The position numbers were made by a program, and so were the translations under genes. Source: Pseudomonas fragi (GTDB lineage: Bacteria; Pseudomonadota; Gammaproteobacteria; Pseudomonadales; Pseudomonadaceae). From it: a stretch of 64,000 bases of DNA. Each line of letters begins with the position of its first letter. Position 1 is the first letter of the stretch. Under the pieces are notes generated by a model, which saw nothing but the letters and a program-made list of their open reading frames with translations, searched no databases and was not told where the DNA came from. Below are positions 27,657 to 36,381 of the stretch, in pieces. Where the stretch lies: the NCBI RefSeq assembly GCF_025426255.1, contig NZ_CP104861.1, forward strand, positions 2,604,001 through 2,668,000. Direction: 5' to 3'.

Positions 27657-29043
27657 CGAGCAAGGCCTCAACGGCGGCCATGACCCCCGGCTGGTCGGTA
27701 TGAGCTACGTTGAAACGCAGCAAGCGTTGCAATGCAAGATCGTGGCCGAACAAACTGCCCGGAGCCAGTACCACGTCCTGGGCCAATGCCTGCCGGGCCA
27801 GGGTTTGCGCATCGAAACCCGGTGGCAAGGTCGCCCAAATAAACAAGCCGCCTTCGTAGGGGTGGTCGAGGGTAAAACCGAGCCGTTGCAACCACCCGGC
27901 AACCTTTGCCCCGCAGGTCTGCAGGCCTTGCACCATGCGCTTACGGTGTTTGTGATAACTGCCGTCGTTGAGCATCGCAGCCACCACCTGTTCAAGCATT
28001 TGCGCGGTGATGCCGCCACACATCAGCTTCATTTGCGTCAGGTTGGCGGCTACTTGTGGCGCGGCAACCACAAAACTGACCCGTAGATTTGCGCTGAGGG
28101 TTTTCGAAAAGCCACTGAGGTAGGTCACGTGTTGCACCCCGGCCAACGCAACCAGTCGCGGCGGCGGGCCGGGGTGCAAATCGCCGTAGAGATCGTCTTC
28201 GATGATATGGCAGTCATAGCGCTTGGCCAGTTCCAGCAAGCCATAGGCCTGCCCCGGCGAAAAGGAGTGCCCGGTGGGGTTGTGTAGCAGGCTGGTGGTT
28301 ATATACAGACTGGGGCGCTGCTCGATCAGGATCTGCTCCAGCGCTTGCAGGTCAAGACCCTGTGCGGTGCGGTCAACGGTGACGATACGGGCACCATGCA
28401 GGCTCAGGTTTGCGTGAAAGTTGAAGTAGCAGGGCGCATCCAACAGCACCGTATCGCCGGGCCGGATACGCAAGCGCAGCAGCATGTCCAGCCCCTGCAC
28501 GGTATTGGCGGTGGTGATGATCTGCTCGACAGGCACCTCGATACCTTGCCCCGAGAGTTTTTGCTGCAAGGCCAGACGCAACGGCAAATAGCCTGCCGGG
28601 TCTCCATAGCTGGCCAGTTGCAGGGCGGGCGAGCGACTGATCTGACGCACGCTGGCGCCCATGGAGCTGGTTTGCAGCCAGCTTTCCGGCAAGTGCCCGC
28701 CGCCCGGACGCAAGGCGCTGCTGGCGTTGATCAGGGAGCGGCGCAACACACTGGTCAAATCCTGTGGCAACAAATCAAGCCCGGCCCCCCGTGGCGGTAC
28801 AGGTTTTGCCACGACAAAGTAACCAAGGCCCTGACTGGAGGTGATGCGGTTGTGCCCACGCAGGCGATCAAGGGCTTCAATCAGGGTGAATTTGCTCACG
28901 CCCCAGTGCTCGGTCATCACTCGCGCAGAGGGCAGCTTGCTGCCGGCGCTGAGCAGGCCGCTGTCGATGGCCTCGCTCAGGGCATCAACGATCTGCTGGA
29001 CCTTGGGAATTCCAGGCTGGAACGAAACGGTAGGTAGGTGCAT
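27643..29043 (-). CDS. MocR-type PLP-dependent regulator (GntR HTH + aminotransferase fold)
   Basis: A 466-aa fusion. Residues 1-80 form a GntR winged helix (SGLLSAGSKLPSARVMTEHWGVSKFTLIEALDRL in pieces). The rest is a type-I aminotransferase fold with SLLHNPTGHSFSP, DDLYGDL and the PLP lysine in YLSGFSKTLSANLR. MocR proteins use the bound PLP-amino compound as a signal. It is divergent from a LysE/RhtB exporter, which is therefore its likely target. A direct repeat in the intergenic gap fits a MocR site. Confidence 0.88.
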   Translation of the reverse strand: MHLPTVSFQPGIPKVQQIVDALSEAIDSGLLSAGSKLPSARVMTEHWGVSKFTLIEALDRLRGHNRITSSQGLGYFVVAKPVPPRGAGLDLLPQDLTSVLRRSLINASSALRPGGGHLPESWLQTSSMGASVRQISRSPALQLASYGDPAGYLPLRLALQQKLSGQGIEVPVEQIITTANTVQGLDMLLRLRIRPGDTVLLDAPCYFNFHANLSLHGARIVTVDRTAQGLDLQALEQILIEQRPSLYITTSLLHNPTGHSFSPGQAYGLLELAKRYDCHIIEDDLYGDLHPGPPPRLVALAGVQHVTYLSGFSKTLSANLRVSFVVAAPQVAANLTQMKLMCGGITAQMLEQVVAAMLNDGSYHKHRKRMVQGLQTCGAKVAGWLQRLGFTLDHPYEGGLFIWATLPPGFDAQTLARQALAQDVVLAPGSLFGHDLALQRLLRFNVAHTDQPGVMAAVEALLASAA

Positions 29044-29076
29044 ACAGGGCCTCAGACTTTGCCGGTCATGTTACCA

Positions 29077-29092
29077 GTAAAGGTCGGTAAAG
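29077..29092 (+). promoter_or_regulatory. candidate MocR operator (direct repeat)
   Basis: GTAAAG occurs at 29077-29082 and again at 29087-29092, exactly 10 bp apart, so both face the same side of the helix. MocR proteins such as PdxR are known to bind direct repeats. The site lies between the MocR and LysE genes. Confidence 0.4.
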
Positions 29093-29190
29093 TTTGCCGG
29101 TGGTTCATCTGCCCATTCTGTTGCGCCCTGCCTAGACTGCGGTGTCGCTCGCATAGGTTCGAGCGTTGATTGCGGGATGTAACAATCGAA

Positions 29191-29826
29191 ATGGCCACCC
29201 AACTGACACTTGTTTCGTTTTCTTATTTTCTGATTTTCTGCGCCACAATGACCTTTAGCCCCGGGCCCATGACCCTGCTATTGATGGGTTTTGGCATGCA
29301 GGAAGGCTTGAAGCGTTCGATGCCGGTGCAACTGGGCGCCAGTGCGGCGTATCTGGTGTCGATCCTGATTTTCGCCGTCGGCTTTGCAGAACTGATCAAG
29401 GGCAACCCACTGATCAGTCAGCTGTTGCAGTACATAGGCGTTGCCTATCTGCTGTATCTGGCCTGGCGGCAATGGACCAGTAACGGGCTGGCGCTGGAAC
29501 GTACGGCAACCCTGGACAGCGGTTTCAAGGGGCGTTTTGGCAAGGGGTTGCTCACTGGCTTTTCCAATCCGAAAACCATCGTCATGTTCAGTGCGGTATT
29601 TCCGCAGTTTGCAGGGCAGGACAGTGCTACCAGGGCGCAGGATCTGGTGGTGCTGGGGCTGGCTTTTTTACTGTTGCAGTTCGCCAGCGGCTGCCTGTAT
29701 TGCTACTTCGGTCAGCGTATTCGGCGAGTCCTGCAGAGCCCGTCGCGCCAGGTGTTGCTGCAAAGGGCAACGGCGCTGATGTTGTTGGGCGTGGCCCTGA
29801 TGCTGGCGCGGGGATTTGAACGCTGA
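29191..29826 (+). CDS. LysE/RhtB family amino-acid exporter
   Basis: A 211-aa membrane protein with about six helices and the family signature FSPGPMTLLLMGFGMQEGLK near the N-terminus, plus KGLLTGFSNPKTIVMFSAVFPQF in the middle. It exports amino acids or derivatives across the inner membrane. ATG 29191 is chosen; an upstream in-frame TTG at 29170 is possible. The divergent MocR regulator suggests induction by the exported compound. Confidence 0.85.
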   Translation: MATQLTLVSFSYFLIFCATMTFSPGPMTLLLMGFGMQEGLKRSMPVQLGASAAYLVSILIFAVGFAELIKGNPLISQLLQYIGVAYLLYLAWRQWTSNGLALERTATLDSGFKGRFGKGLLTGFSNPKTIVMFSAVFPQFAGQDSATRAQDLVVLGLAFLLLQFASGCLYCYFGQRIRRVLQSPSRQVLLQRATALMLLGVALMLARGFER

Positions 29827-29878
29827 TCAAAACGCTATAACTGCGCTGAATTATCATGGGTATGGGTTATATTAGGTC

Positions 29879-30862
29879 GTGTTTCAACCCGTATCGAGAG
29901 TGCTTTTGTCGACTATTGACCCTGCCGTAACGCTGGTTTCAGCCATTGAGTTAAATCAGGTTCAAGCCCCTGTTGCGCTTTATCTTCAGCGCCTTGCACC
30001 GTCCAGCCGCCAGACCATGCGCTATGTATTGCAGGACGCGGCGGATCGCCTGGGCGTTGAAGATGTGGCGATCGATGATTTCCCTTGGCACCAATTGCAA
30101 CCGGGGCACATCACCGCTCTGGTAGCGGCGTTGCGGGAGGACGGTTACGCCCCCAACACCTCATCACTGTATGTGAATGCCATTCGCGGCGTGATGAATC
30201 AGGCATGGCAGCAAAATCTGATTACCCAGGACCATTTGCTCAAGGTTCGCGCAGTAAAGGCGGGCGGTGGCTCGCGCCTGGTCAAGGGCCGTAACCTGCG
30301 GCGCAACCTGATTCGTGAACTGATGGATGTGTGTGCCGCAGACCCGCGCCCGCAAGGGCTGAGGGACGCAGCGATCATTGCGATTTTGTATGGCTCGGGG
30401 ATGCGCAAGTCCGAGTCGGTGAACATGGATCTATGGCAGGTCGATGTAGCGCAACGCAGCCTGCAGGTGTTGGGCAAGGGCAACAAGGAGTTGATCAAGT
30501 TCGCCCCGGCCTGGGCCTTTGAAAAGCTTGAAGCCTGGCTGGCGTTTCGGCGGGCGAACTTGCCGGAGGGGGTCAGTGATGACGAGTTTCTGTTTAATCG
30601 CATCCGCCGTGGCAATCACATCACCCGCGAGCGCATAACCAAACATGCGATTTACTACATCGCCAAACAGCGGGGCAAGCAGGTAGGGGTGGACATCATG
30701 CCCCACGACTTTCGCCGCTCGTTTATCACCCGGGTTATCGAAGAGTACGATGTATCGATCGCGCAAAAACTGGCCCACCACGCCAACATTGCCACCACCG
30801 TCAGCTATGACGTGCGTGATGACAACGAGCGGCGCAATGTGACAGACCGGTTTTTGCTGTAA
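29879..30862 (+). CDS. solitary tyrosine recombinase/integrase
   Basis: About 327 aa from a GTG at 29879; TTG at 29906 is another possible start. An N-terminal core-binding domain (residues about 20-120) is followed by the catalytic domain with Arg in YGSGMRKSE, Lys in GKGNKE, His-x-x-Arg in MPHDFRRSF, and HHANIATTVSYD giving the second His and the tyrosine nucleophile. All key residues are present, so it should be active. No cargo, excisionase or attachment repeats are seen, so it may be a domesticated recombinase or the remnant of a lost element. Confidence 0.82.
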   Translation: MFQPVSRVLLSTIDPAVTLVSAIELNQVQAPVALYLQRLAPSSRQTMRYVLQDAADRLGVEDVAIDDFPWHQLQPGHITALVAALREDGYAPNTSSLYVNAIRGVMNQAWQQNLITQDHLLKVRAVKAGGGSRLVKGRNLRRNLIRELMDVCAADPRPQGLRDAAIIAILYGSGMRKSESVNMDLWQVDVAQRSLQVLGKGNKELIKFAPAWAFEKLEAWLAFRRANLPEGVSDDEFLFNRIRRGNHITRERITKHAIYYIAKQRGKQVGVDIMPHDFRRSFITRVIEEYDVSIAQKLAHHANIATTVSYDVRDDNERRNVTDRFLL

Positions 30863-30884
30863 GAGCACAATCTTGATACTGGTT

Positions 30885-30951
30885 GGAGCGAGCCTGCTCG
30901 CGATGCAGGCAATGCCCCGAGGGGGGAAGCCATCGCGAGCAGGCTCGCTCC
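30885..30951. repeat. paired REP element (REPIN)
   Basis: Perfect 21-bp arms, 30885-30905 and 30931-30951. The left arm reads GGAGCGAGCCTGCTCGCGAT plus one base. This is the very common Pseudomonas GAGCGAGCCTGCTCGC family. It sits between the convergent recombinase and polyamine-binding genes and may also terminate both. Confidence 0.85.
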
Positions 30952-30966
30952 CACACACTCAATGCC

Positions 30967-32055
30967 TCAAGTATTGGTTTTAAGCTTGGTCCACAAGCGT
31001 GTGCTCAGGCGTGCGATTTTGGCTGGCAAGTCTTCCACGGTGAACAGCGTGTCTATCACTTCCTTGGAAGGGTAGATCGCCGGGTCTTGCTTGACCTCTG
31101 GCGACAGATAGACATCCGCCGCCTGGTTAGGGTTGGCGTAGTGGATATGGTTGCTGATATTGGCAATCACTTGCGGGGTCAGCAGGTAGTTCATGTAGGT
31201 GTAGGCATTCTTCTCATGGGGCGCGCTTTTGGGCATGACCACCATATCCAGCCACAAGGTTGAGCCTTCCTTGGGGATTGAATAAGCGATATCGATCCCG
31301 TTTTTGGCTTCCTTGGCGCTGGCTGCTGCCTGCACCACGTCACCGTTAAAACCGATCACCGCGCAGATATTGCCGTTGGCCAGATCGCTGATGTACTTGG
31401 AAGCGTGAAAGTACTGAACATATGGCCGAATTTTTAACAGCGCCTGCTCGGCTTTTTTGTAGTCATCAGGCTCGTGGCTATGCGGTGGCAAGCCCAGGTA
31501 GTTAAGGGTGATCGGCAACACCTGGGTCGGGTTGTCGATAATCGCTACGCCACACTGGCTGAGTTTCTTGATGTTGTTTTCATCAAAAAACAGGCTCCAG
31601 GAGCGGGTCACATCAGTCGTGCCAAAGATCGCCTTGATCTTCTCTACGTTGTAACCAATCCCCGCCGTACCCCACATGTAGGGGTAGCCGTACTGGTTGC
31701 CGGGGTCGTTCACTTCCAGTTTTTTCATCAACACCGGGTCAAGGTTTTTCCAGTTGGGCAGTTGGCTCCGGTCAAGCTTCTGGATGGCACCGGCCTTGAT
31801 CAGCCGGGACAGAAAGTGGTTGGACGGGCTGACCACGTCATAACCGGTATTGCCGGTCATCAACTTGGACTCCAGCACTTCGTTACTGTCATGGATGTCG
31901 TATGTGGCCTTGATCCCTGTTTCCTTGGTAAAGGTGGTCAGGGTGTCGTCGGCGATATAGCCGTTCCAGTTGGAAATGTTGACGCTCTCGGCCGCATGGC
32001 TGACTGTCGAGAACGCCGCAAGCATTACCGCCAGGGAAATCGTGTTGATGTGCAT
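30967..32055 (-). CDS. periplasmic polyamine-binding protein (PotF/SpuD-like)
   Basis: A 362-aa exported substrate-binding protein with signal MHINTISLAVMLAAFSTVSH. Family features are SVNISNWNGYIADDTLTTF at the mature start, YDVVSPSNHFLSRLIKAGA and YPYMWGTAGIGYN. ATG 32055 follows AGGTG by 7 nt. It binds putrescine or spermidine for an ABC importer. No permease or ATPase genes are nearby, so it is an orphan binding protein next to a PuuB-like oxidase, 50 bp downstream of that gene on the same strand. Confidence 0.85.
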   Translation of the reverse strand: MHINTISLAVMLAAFSTVSHAAESVNISNWNGYIADDTLTTFTKETGIKATYDIHDSNEVLESKLMTGNTGYDVVSPSNHFLSRLIKAGAIQKLDRSQLPNWKNLDPVLMKKLEVNDPGNQYGYPYMWGTAGIGYNVEKIKAIFGTTDVTRSWSLFFDENNIKKLSQCGVAIIDNPTQVLPITLNYLGLPPHSHEPDDYKKAEQALLKIRPYVQYFHASKYISDLANGNICAVIGFNGDVVQAAASAKEAKNGIDIAYSIPKEGSTLWLDMVVMPKSAPHEKNAYTYMNYLLTPQVIANISNHIHYANPNQAADVYLSPEVKQDPAIYPSKEVIDTLFTVEDLPAKIARLSTRLWTKLKTNT

Positions 32056-32105
32056 GTTCAATCACCTTTTCAAGGAGCTTTTATTCTTTTGTGGTGTGAG
32101 AGTTT

Positions 32106-33407
32106 TTAGATTTCTGTCTTGGCCCTGACGGCTTCCATGCGCATTCGTAACACCGCACCGATATCGAAGAACGGGCGCGGCGGGAGCCAGCCTGGTTGGG
32201 CTCTGTCCATGACCGATTGCAACAGGGGGGAACTGACACCGGATGCCACTTCGGCAAGCAGACGCCCCCACAGGGTGCCGCGGGCTACGCCGGAGCCATT
32301 GCAGCCAGCTACGGCGTAAATGCCTTCTTCCACTTTGGCAAAGTAAGGCTGCCCACTGCGGGTAGCACTCAGATGCCCGGTCCAGGTGTAGTGAATATCT
32401 TGCTCGCCAAGACCGGGGAAGCGACGCTGCAAGCCCAGTACGTGGTGTTTTCGACGCTGCAACAGATCACTGCTGGATAGATCCCTGGTGCGGTATTCCG
32501 CTGTGTTGCGGATCATCACCCGACGATCCGGGGTCAGCCGTACCGTAGCGCCCAATGGGCGGGTCGATAGCACGCCCCACGGCTCCACACCGCCGATAGC
32601 CTGGTATTCCTTGTCGGTCAAAGGACGGGTCAGGCTGGCGCTGAGCTCCATCGCAAAGGTCGCGCTGCTATCGATCCCGGCGCGGGGAATAAAGGCATTC
32701 AGGCACACCAACACCTGGCTGGCCTCGATGCTGCCCTGGGTGCCATTGGCTCGAATACGTCCGCCACTCAAGCGTTCCAGTCCGGTAATTTCGGTGTTCT
32801 CAAAGACGGTGACATTGGCCGGCAATGCATCCAGCAAACCTTTGACATACTTGGCGGGCTGCAACAACGCGTTGCCATTGCCGCACCAGATTGCGGCCTG
32901 GTAATGCCGAGTGCCGAGCTTTTGTGCCAGTTGCTCGCCTTGCAGAAACTGTGCAGACGCGCCCACCGCGTTGAGGGTTTTGAGCTTGGCGTCGACATGG
33001 CTCAACTTGCGCGGATCGTTGACCGCGAAGTAGTAACCGCAATCCCGGTACTCGCAGTCGATGCCATGACGAGCAATACGCATGCGTACTTCATCGCCAG
33101 CCGCCTGACCAATCGAAGAGTCCACCGCAAACCCGGCAAAGCCGCTCTTGCCTATCAACTCATCATCGCCCGGATTTTCGTGGGCCACGGCATACCCGGA
33201 ATTGCGCGCAGAAGCGCCTTGAGCCGCGCGCTGGCGGTCGACAACTACGATGCGCGCTTCAGGATGCAGTTCAGCCAGTGAATGGGCCGCACTCAATCCG
33301 GTGATACCTGCGCCAATAATCAGCCAGTCGGCTTTCTCCGAGCCTTTGAGGTGATCACGGCCGGGGGAGGTTCCTGCAAGAGCAATCCAGCCACATTCAT
33401 TTTTCAC
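32106..33407 (-). CDS. FAD-dependent amine oxidoreductase (PuuB-like)
   Basis: A 433-aa DAO-family flavoprotein. The dinucleotide fold DWLIIGAGITGLSAAHSLAE starts near residue 27; ARNSGYAVAHENPG follows the adenine site, and WTGHLSATRSGQPYF with YAVAGCNGSGVARGT closes the FAD site. It resembles gamma-glutamylputrescine oxidase, which oxidises a polyamine adduct to an aldehyde. The neighbouring polyamine-binding protein supports a polyamine role. Other amine substrates remain possible. Confidence 0.8.
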   Translation of the reverse strand: MKNECGWIALAGTSPGRDHLKGSEKADWLIIGAGITGLSAAHSLAELHPEARIVVVDRQRAAQGASARNSGYAVAHENPGDDELIGKSGFAGFAVDSSIGQAAGDEVRMRIARHGIDCEYRDCGYYFAVNDPRKLSHVDAKLKTLNAVGASAQFLQGEQLAQKLGTRHYQAAIWCGNGNALLQPAKYVKGLLDALPANVTVFENTEITGLERLSGGRIRANGTQGSIEASQVLVCLNAFIPRAGIDSSATFAMELSASLTRPLTDKEYQAIGGVEPWGVLSTRPLGATVRLTPDRRVMIRNTAEYRTRDLSSSDLLQRRKHHVLGLQRRFPGLGEQDIHYTWTGHLSATRSGQPYFAKVEEGIYAVAGCNGSGVARGTLWGRLLAEVASGVSSPLLQSVMDRAQPGWLPPRPFFDIGAVLRMRMEAVRAKTEI

Positions 33408-33523
33408 GTTTCACCTCGTTTGCCTGTTGTTACGCCTTTTCTGCGAGGCTAATACATGCACGTTATGCATGACTGCTGTCAGTTGGCGCTCTCTATAGCT
33501 GGAATTTATGCCGGGGCTGGTGA

Positions 33524-33539
33524 TATAACCAACGTTATA
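33524..33539. promoter_or_regulatory. LysR-type operator candidate
   Basis: TATAAC-caac-GTTATA (33524-33539), perfect 6-bp arms, 26 bp before the LysR start and 117 bp before the divergent oxidase. Spacing and T-rich arms fit a LysR recognition site controlling both genes. Confidence 0.45.
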
Positions 33540-33565
33540 AATTCATTGATTGATTCTAAAAACGC

Positions 33566-34438
33566 ATGGATAAGATTCGCCACGTACCGTCACTCCAGGG
33601 CTTGCAAGCGTTGGTTGAGGTTGCTGACTCGGGCAGCTTCACCCAAGCGGCGCAAACCTTGTGTCTGACCCAAAGCGCAGTCAGCCGAAAGATCCAGCAA
33701 CTTGAAGCGCACTTCGGTGTTGCTCTATTCGCCAGAACCAGCCGTAACGTGCGCATGACTGCCGAAGGCGAGCAGGTGCTGGTCAGCGCCCGCGCCATTC
33801 TTGAGCAACTGAAGACCCTTGAGGACCGGCTGTCACCGCAGAAACGACCCTTTCGCATTCGCATGCATGTGTCCCTGGCCGTACGTTGGTTATTGCCAAA
33901 GCTGAGCGATTTTTACTTGCAGCACCCGGACATCGCCTTGTCGATCGAGACGGTGGCCACCGAAGTTGTCGAACCAGCCAGCGATAGCGACGCCTATATT
34001 CTCTATTTGCCCGAACCTTCGAGTGATCCAGCTTGCCTGGCACTGTTTGACGAGGCATTGGTGCCGGTGTGCGCGCCGGGCCTGGGGCCGCTGACGTCGA
34101 TGGACGATCTGGTGCGCTTTGCGCTTCTGCATCGCTCTGCCGACCAGCAAGCCTGGATTGACTGGCTGGCGGCGAATGACGGCAAGCCACTGGATGCCTA
34201 CAGGCATATCCCTTTCAACCTGGACGAGCTGGCGCTGGATGCAGCGGCGCGTGGCCTGGGCGTTGCGGTAACGGATATGACGCTGGCGGCAGAGTCGATT
34301 CAGCGCGGGGTACTGGTGATTCCGTTCGGTGAAGCGTTGAAAACCGGGGGCAATTATTCGTTGTGCCTGCAACCTGCAGCGGCCTCACATCCGGCGTGCG
34401 CGCAGGTGCTGCAATGGTTCGCCCAGCAAGTCGAGTAA
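33566..34438 (+). CDS. LysR family regulator, GcvA-like
   Basis: A 290-aa regulator. The N-terminal helix-turn-helix SGSFTQAAQTLCLTQSAVSRKIQQLE is followed by a linker helix and a substrate-binding domain beginning RIRMHVSLAVRWLLPKLSDF, which is GcvA/AmpR-like. It is divergent from the PuuB-like gene, the usual arrangement for a LysR and its target, and is probably an activator of the polyamine oxidase and binding-protein pair. The ligand is unknown. Confidence 0.87.
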   Translation: MDKIRHVPSLQGLQALVEVADSGSFTQAAQTLCLTQSAVSRKIQQLEAHFGVALFARTSRNVRMTAEGEQVLVSARAILEQLKTLEDRLSPQKRPFRIRMHVSLAVRWLLPKLSDFYLQHPDIALSIETVATEVVEPASDSDAYILYLPEPSSDPACLALFDEALVPVCAPGLGPLTSMDDLVRFALLHRSADQQAWIDWLAANDGKPLDAYRHIPFNLDELALDAAARGLGVAVTDMTLAAESIQRGVLVIPFGEALKTGGNYSLCLQPAAASHPACAQVLQWFAQQVE

Positions 34439-34486
34439 CACCGGGGCGGGTGGACTTGTTAAATTTTGTAATAAGTCAGCTCACAG

Positions 34487-34525
34487 GAATTGGGGTTAAT
34501 CACTGTAGGATTACATCCCCAATTC
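34487..34525 (+). promoter_or_regulatory. long hairpin in the leader of the TerC-family gene
   Basis: GAATTGGGG (34487-34495) pairs perfectly with CCCCAATTC (34517-34525). Inside it TAATC (34497-34501) pairs with GATTA (34509-34513), leaving a 7-nt loop. There is no T tract, so it is not a plain terminator. It lies 14 nt before a short leader reading frame and about 200 nt before the TerC start. TerC genes in other bacteria are often under manganese riboswitches, but the yybP-ykoY consensus is not evident here. Confidence 0.5.
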
Positions 34526-34538
34526 ACTACAGGTTTGT

Positions 34539-34718
34539 ATGAACACCCTTAAGGAACCACCCAGTCGCAGCTCTGAGCCTGCGTCCCTTCTTCGCTTGAT
34601 CATCGCTATCGAGCACGCGCCACCTTTCTCCAGCCCTCCGTTCTTCGACAGCACATCTGTTGCTGCGCTTGTCTGTGCGCGTTTTTCGTTAACCCTGAAC
34701 CTTCGTGAGATTGACTGA
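34539..34718 (+). CDS. possible 59-aa leader peptide upstream of the TerC-family gene
   Basis: An ATG with ACAGG 5 nt upstream opens a 59-codon frame that stops 5 bp before the ATG of the TerC gene. The peptide begins [20 protein letters not shown] and is rich in proline, serine and arginine, with no recognisable domain or signal. The placement would allow translational coupling. Composition is not clearly that of a folded protein, so a regulatory leader or a chance frame is equally likely. Confidence 0.35.
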   Translation: MNTLKEPPSRSSEPASLLRLIIAIEHAPPFSSPPFFDSTSVAALVCARFSLTLNLREID

Positions 34719-34723
34719 TACCT

Positions 34724-36283
34724 ATGGAATGGATTGCAGATCCCACGGCCTGGCTCGGCCTGTTGACCCTGATTGTGCTGGAACTGGTACTGGGCATTGA
34801 TAACCTGGTGTTTATTGCCATCCTGGCTGACAAGCTGCCACCGGAGCAGCGCGACCGTGCGCGCGTCATTGGTCTTACGCTGGCGCTGGTGATGCGCTTG
34901 GGCCTGCTGGCCAGCATCTCGTGGATGGTGACGCTGACACAGCCTCTGTTTGAGGTCTTCGACAAAGCGTTCTCTGGCCGTGACCTGATCATGCTGTTCG
35001 GTGGTTTGTTCCTGTTGTTCAAGGCCACCATGGAGTTGCATGAGCGGCTCGAAGGGCATGTGGCCGAGCGTTCGTCGGGGATGGGCTATGCCATGTTCTG
35101 GCCGATCGTGGCGCAGATTGTGGTGCTCGACGCAGTGTTTTCCCTGGATGCGGTGATTACCGCGGTGGGCATGGTTGAACATCTGTCGGTGATGATGATT
35201 GCCGTGGTGTTCTCGATTGGCCTGATGATTATTGCCAGCAAGCCGCTGACCCACTTCGTCAACAGTCGCCCGACAGTGATCATGCTGTGCCTTGGCTTCC
35301 TGATGATGATCGGCTTCAGCCTGACCGCCGAGGGCTTGGGCTTCCATATCCCTAAAGGCTATCTGTACGCAGCCATTGGTTTCTCGATCCTGATCGAAGT
35401 GCTGAACCAGATCGCCCGCGCACGGCGCAAGAAAAGCGTGCAGGGCCTGCGCCCAATGCGCGAGCGTACGGCCCATGCGGTCATGCGTTTGCTCGGCGGT
35501 CGCACCCTGAGCGCGGATGAAGTGGGGGAGGAGATTGCCGACATGCTAGAGGGCGGCAATGACCAGGAAGTCTTCCATCGGCGCGAGCGGGTGATGATCA
35601 GTGGTGTACTGCAACTGGCAGAACGCCCGATTCGCACGGTGATGACGCCACGGGCCGAGATCGACCATATCGACCTGGCCGATTCGGCAGAGACCATCCG
35701 CACGACTCTGATGCACTCGTCGTACTCCCGACTGCCCTTGATCCGGGACGGACGGGTTGATGAACCGCTGGGTTTTGTCCATAAAAAGGAGCTGCTCAAA
35801 GAGCTGCTGGCAGGTCATCAACCTGACCTGGAAGCAATGGCGCGCAAGGCCGTCAACCTGCTGGACAGTTTTACGATCCTCAATGCGCTGGAGCAGATGC
35901 GCAAAGAGTCGACGCATATCGCGTTCGTCATCAACGAGTTCGGTGATTTTATCGGCCTGTTGACCATGACCGACATCCTGGAATCCATCGCCGGTGAGCT
36001 GCCGGATGCCAGCGAAATAGAAGGGCCGAATATCGTTGCCCAAGAGGACGGTTATCTGGTCAGTGGCGGCTTGAACTTGAGCCAAATCCGTCAGCACATC
36101 GGCTTTGCGGCCAAGGCAACGGATGACTACCAGACGCTGGCCGGGATGGTCATGAGTTTGCTGGATCGCCTGCCAATGGTTGGCGACAAGCTGACATGGG
36201 AAGGCTGGAACATGACCGTAGTCGAAGTTGAAGAGCGGCGTGTGACGCGGGTGTTGCTGAGCAAGGCAGCTGGAATCAGCTAG
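34724..36283 (+). CDS. TerC-family membrane protein with CBS and CorC domains (YegH-like)
   Basis: A 519-aa protein. Seven or so helices form the TerC domain (residues 1-230), with the acidic motif [16 protein letters not shown] near the start and [17 protein letters not shown] in the middle, likely metal-ion handling sites. Two CBS repeats ([17 protein letters not shown] to about residue 440) and a CorC_HlyC domain ([16 protein letters not shown] onward) follow in the cytoplasm. TerC proteins are linked to manganese export or metallation. The upstream structured leader hints at RNA-level control. Confidence 0.87.
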   Translation: MEWIADPTAWLGLLTLIVLELVLGIDNLVFIAILADKLPPEQRDRARVIGLTLALVMRLGLLASISWMVTLTQPLFEVFDKAFSGRDLIMLFGGLFLLFKATMELHERLEGHVAERSSGMGYAMFWPIVAQIVVLDAVFSLDAVITAVGMVEHLSVMMIAVVFSIGLMIIASKPLTHFVNSRPTVIMLCLGFLMMIGFSLTAEGLGFHIPKGYLYAAIGFSILIEVLNQIARARRKKSVQGLRPMRERTAHAVMRLLGGRTLSADEVGEEIADMLEGGNDQEVFHRRERVMISGVLQLAERPIRTVMTPRAEIDHIDLADSAETIRTTLMHSSYSRLPLIRDGRVDEPLGFVHKKELLKELLAGHQPDLEAMARKAVNLLDSFTILNALEQMRKESTHIAFVINEFGDFIGLLTMTDILESIAGELPDASEIEGPNIVAQEDGYLVSGGLNLSQIRQHIGFAAKATDDYQTLAGMVMSLLDRLPMVGDKLTWEGWNMTVVEVEERRVTRVLLSKAAGIS

Positions 36284-36287
36284 TGTG

Positions 36288-36372
36288 TGAGCCTGCCTGC
36301 CGGTGATGGCATCACGGCGGAGTGTCTGAAACACTCCGCCGTCTGCATCGCTGGCAGGCCAGCTCCCATTGG
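36288..36372. repeat. nested inverted repeat (REPIN-like)
   Basis: The core is a perfect 12-bp stem ACGGCGGAGTGT/ACACTCCGCCGT (36314-36325 and 36331-36342) with a 5-nt loop. Outer arms, GAGCCTGCCTGCCGGTGATG and the reverse complement of GAGCTGGCCTGCCAGCGATG, pair imperfectly. It lies between the convergent TerC and gcd genes, fits a REPIN and may act as transcription stop for both. Confidence 0.65.
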
Positions 36373-36381
36373 AACTAACGC

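Noticed and set aside
34440..34723. yybP-ykoY manganese riboswitch before the TerC gene
   Set aside because: I could not find the conserved loop sequences; only a generic hairpin is evident. A covariance-model search would decide.
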